Shown: piece by piece, positions 63,562-64,000 of the stretch | Layout: each line of letters begins with the position of its first letter | Numbering within the stretch: the first letter of the stretch is position 1 | Source of the DNA: Telmatactis stephensoni | Lineage: Eukaryota; Cnidaria; Anthozoa; Actiniaria; Isophelliidae | DNA length: 64,000 nt | NCBI GenBank assembly: GCA_029948255.1 | Contig: JALIZF010001734.1 | Location: 1 to 64,000 of the forward strand | Direction: 5' to 3' | The notes under the pieces: model-generated | The model's input: the letters and a program-made list of their open reading frames with translations, nothing else | Database searches by the model: none | Told to the model about the DNA's origin: nothing | Translations under genes and position numbers: made by a program

Positions 63562-64000
63562 GTAAAATTAGAAAAAGAAGTGCTACATTTTGGGAGCGTT
63601 AGGTATATCCAGTACCGCAATACCGCAGAGAAAATCTAATTGCAAAAAATCACAAAGAAAACCGTCGAAAACTGAGAAACTATCAGTTACGGGGTCCCAT
63701 GCCAGAAGCTAAAGTAAAAAAAAAAAACCCAAATAACATACAGAAAAGGCCTAAAACTGTATTACGCACGTCGCGATCCCCCCCCCCCCCCCCCCCCGCC
63801 GCCGCCTCCTTTGCGGCCCATACTTAGAAGCTCCCAAACTACTGAATTTTGTTGACCGCGACACGCACCAACTCTGCCGTGACTGACCCGTATAGGAAGG
63901 ACTGGACTAGTGCGCTGTCTGCCTAAGACACGGAATTCATAATCGATATGCTTTAACCACAATTGGAATTCTAAATGCGACGTGTTGATAGCACGTAGTG
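63562..64000. other. Intron of the partial minus-strand gene, or intergenic; no exon seen
   Basis: Holds an A run at 63,718-63,728 and a C run at 63,779-63,797. The 66-codon ORF with a poly-Gly stretch is a by-product of the C run. Confidence 0.4.

Overview
This is eukaryotic nuclear DNA from an animal, most likely an anthozoan cnidarian (stony coral or sea anemone). It is AT-rich, genes have many short exons with GT-AG introns, and there are many short inverted-repeat transposons. The two recognisable protein families (CTHRC1-like secreted collagens and a fused dihydroxyacetone kinase/FMN cyclase) are animal in architecture. The species cannot be named from sequence alone.

Layout. About 1-52,100 is a tandemly duplicated cluster on the minus strand. 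Four intact three-coding-exon genes encode small secreted collagens with the C-terminal domain of CTHRC1 (6,687-7,780; 20,740-21,780; 35,033-36,051; 44,447-47,499). Each has a splice acceptor within a few bases of its ATG, so each needs an upstream noncoding exon. Homologous exons with a strong donor lie at about 29,451, 39,631 and 49,241. A further copy at about 941 has no gene of its own in the window and predicts a fifth paralogue just beyond the left edge. The flanks are duplicated too: 1-3,000 matches 47,885-52,100, and 28,663-32,750 matches 36,160-42,680. Many transposon insertions can therefore be read against an empty paralogous site. They include a 6.76-kb element carrying a 17-copy 69-bp satellite, TTAA-flanked foldbacks and MITEs, and 8-bp-TSD elements with G/C homopolymer ends. 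Intron 1 of gene 4 has been invaded by an inverted-repeat element holding a 1.1-kb minisatellite with a 134-bp higher-order period.

Between genes 1 and 2 lies a damaged, spliced, Cys-rich gene (18,056-19,231, plus strand) with NRF-1-like and CRE-like promoter sites, and a 39-codon Tudor-like ORF (8,319-8,438, minus). To the right, 52,830-61,716 (plus) is a complete 14-exon TKFC gene of 607 codons with all catalytic motifs, head-to-head with gene 4. A final coding exon of an unrecognised minus-strand gene (63,122-63,559) converges on it.

The collagens are expected to act in the extracellular matrix or secretory pathway; TKFC is a cytosolic metabolic enzyme. Nothing suggests the two are functionally linked. 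The most notable signal is the young, expanding CTHRC1-like cluster, shaped by repeated transposon insertion.
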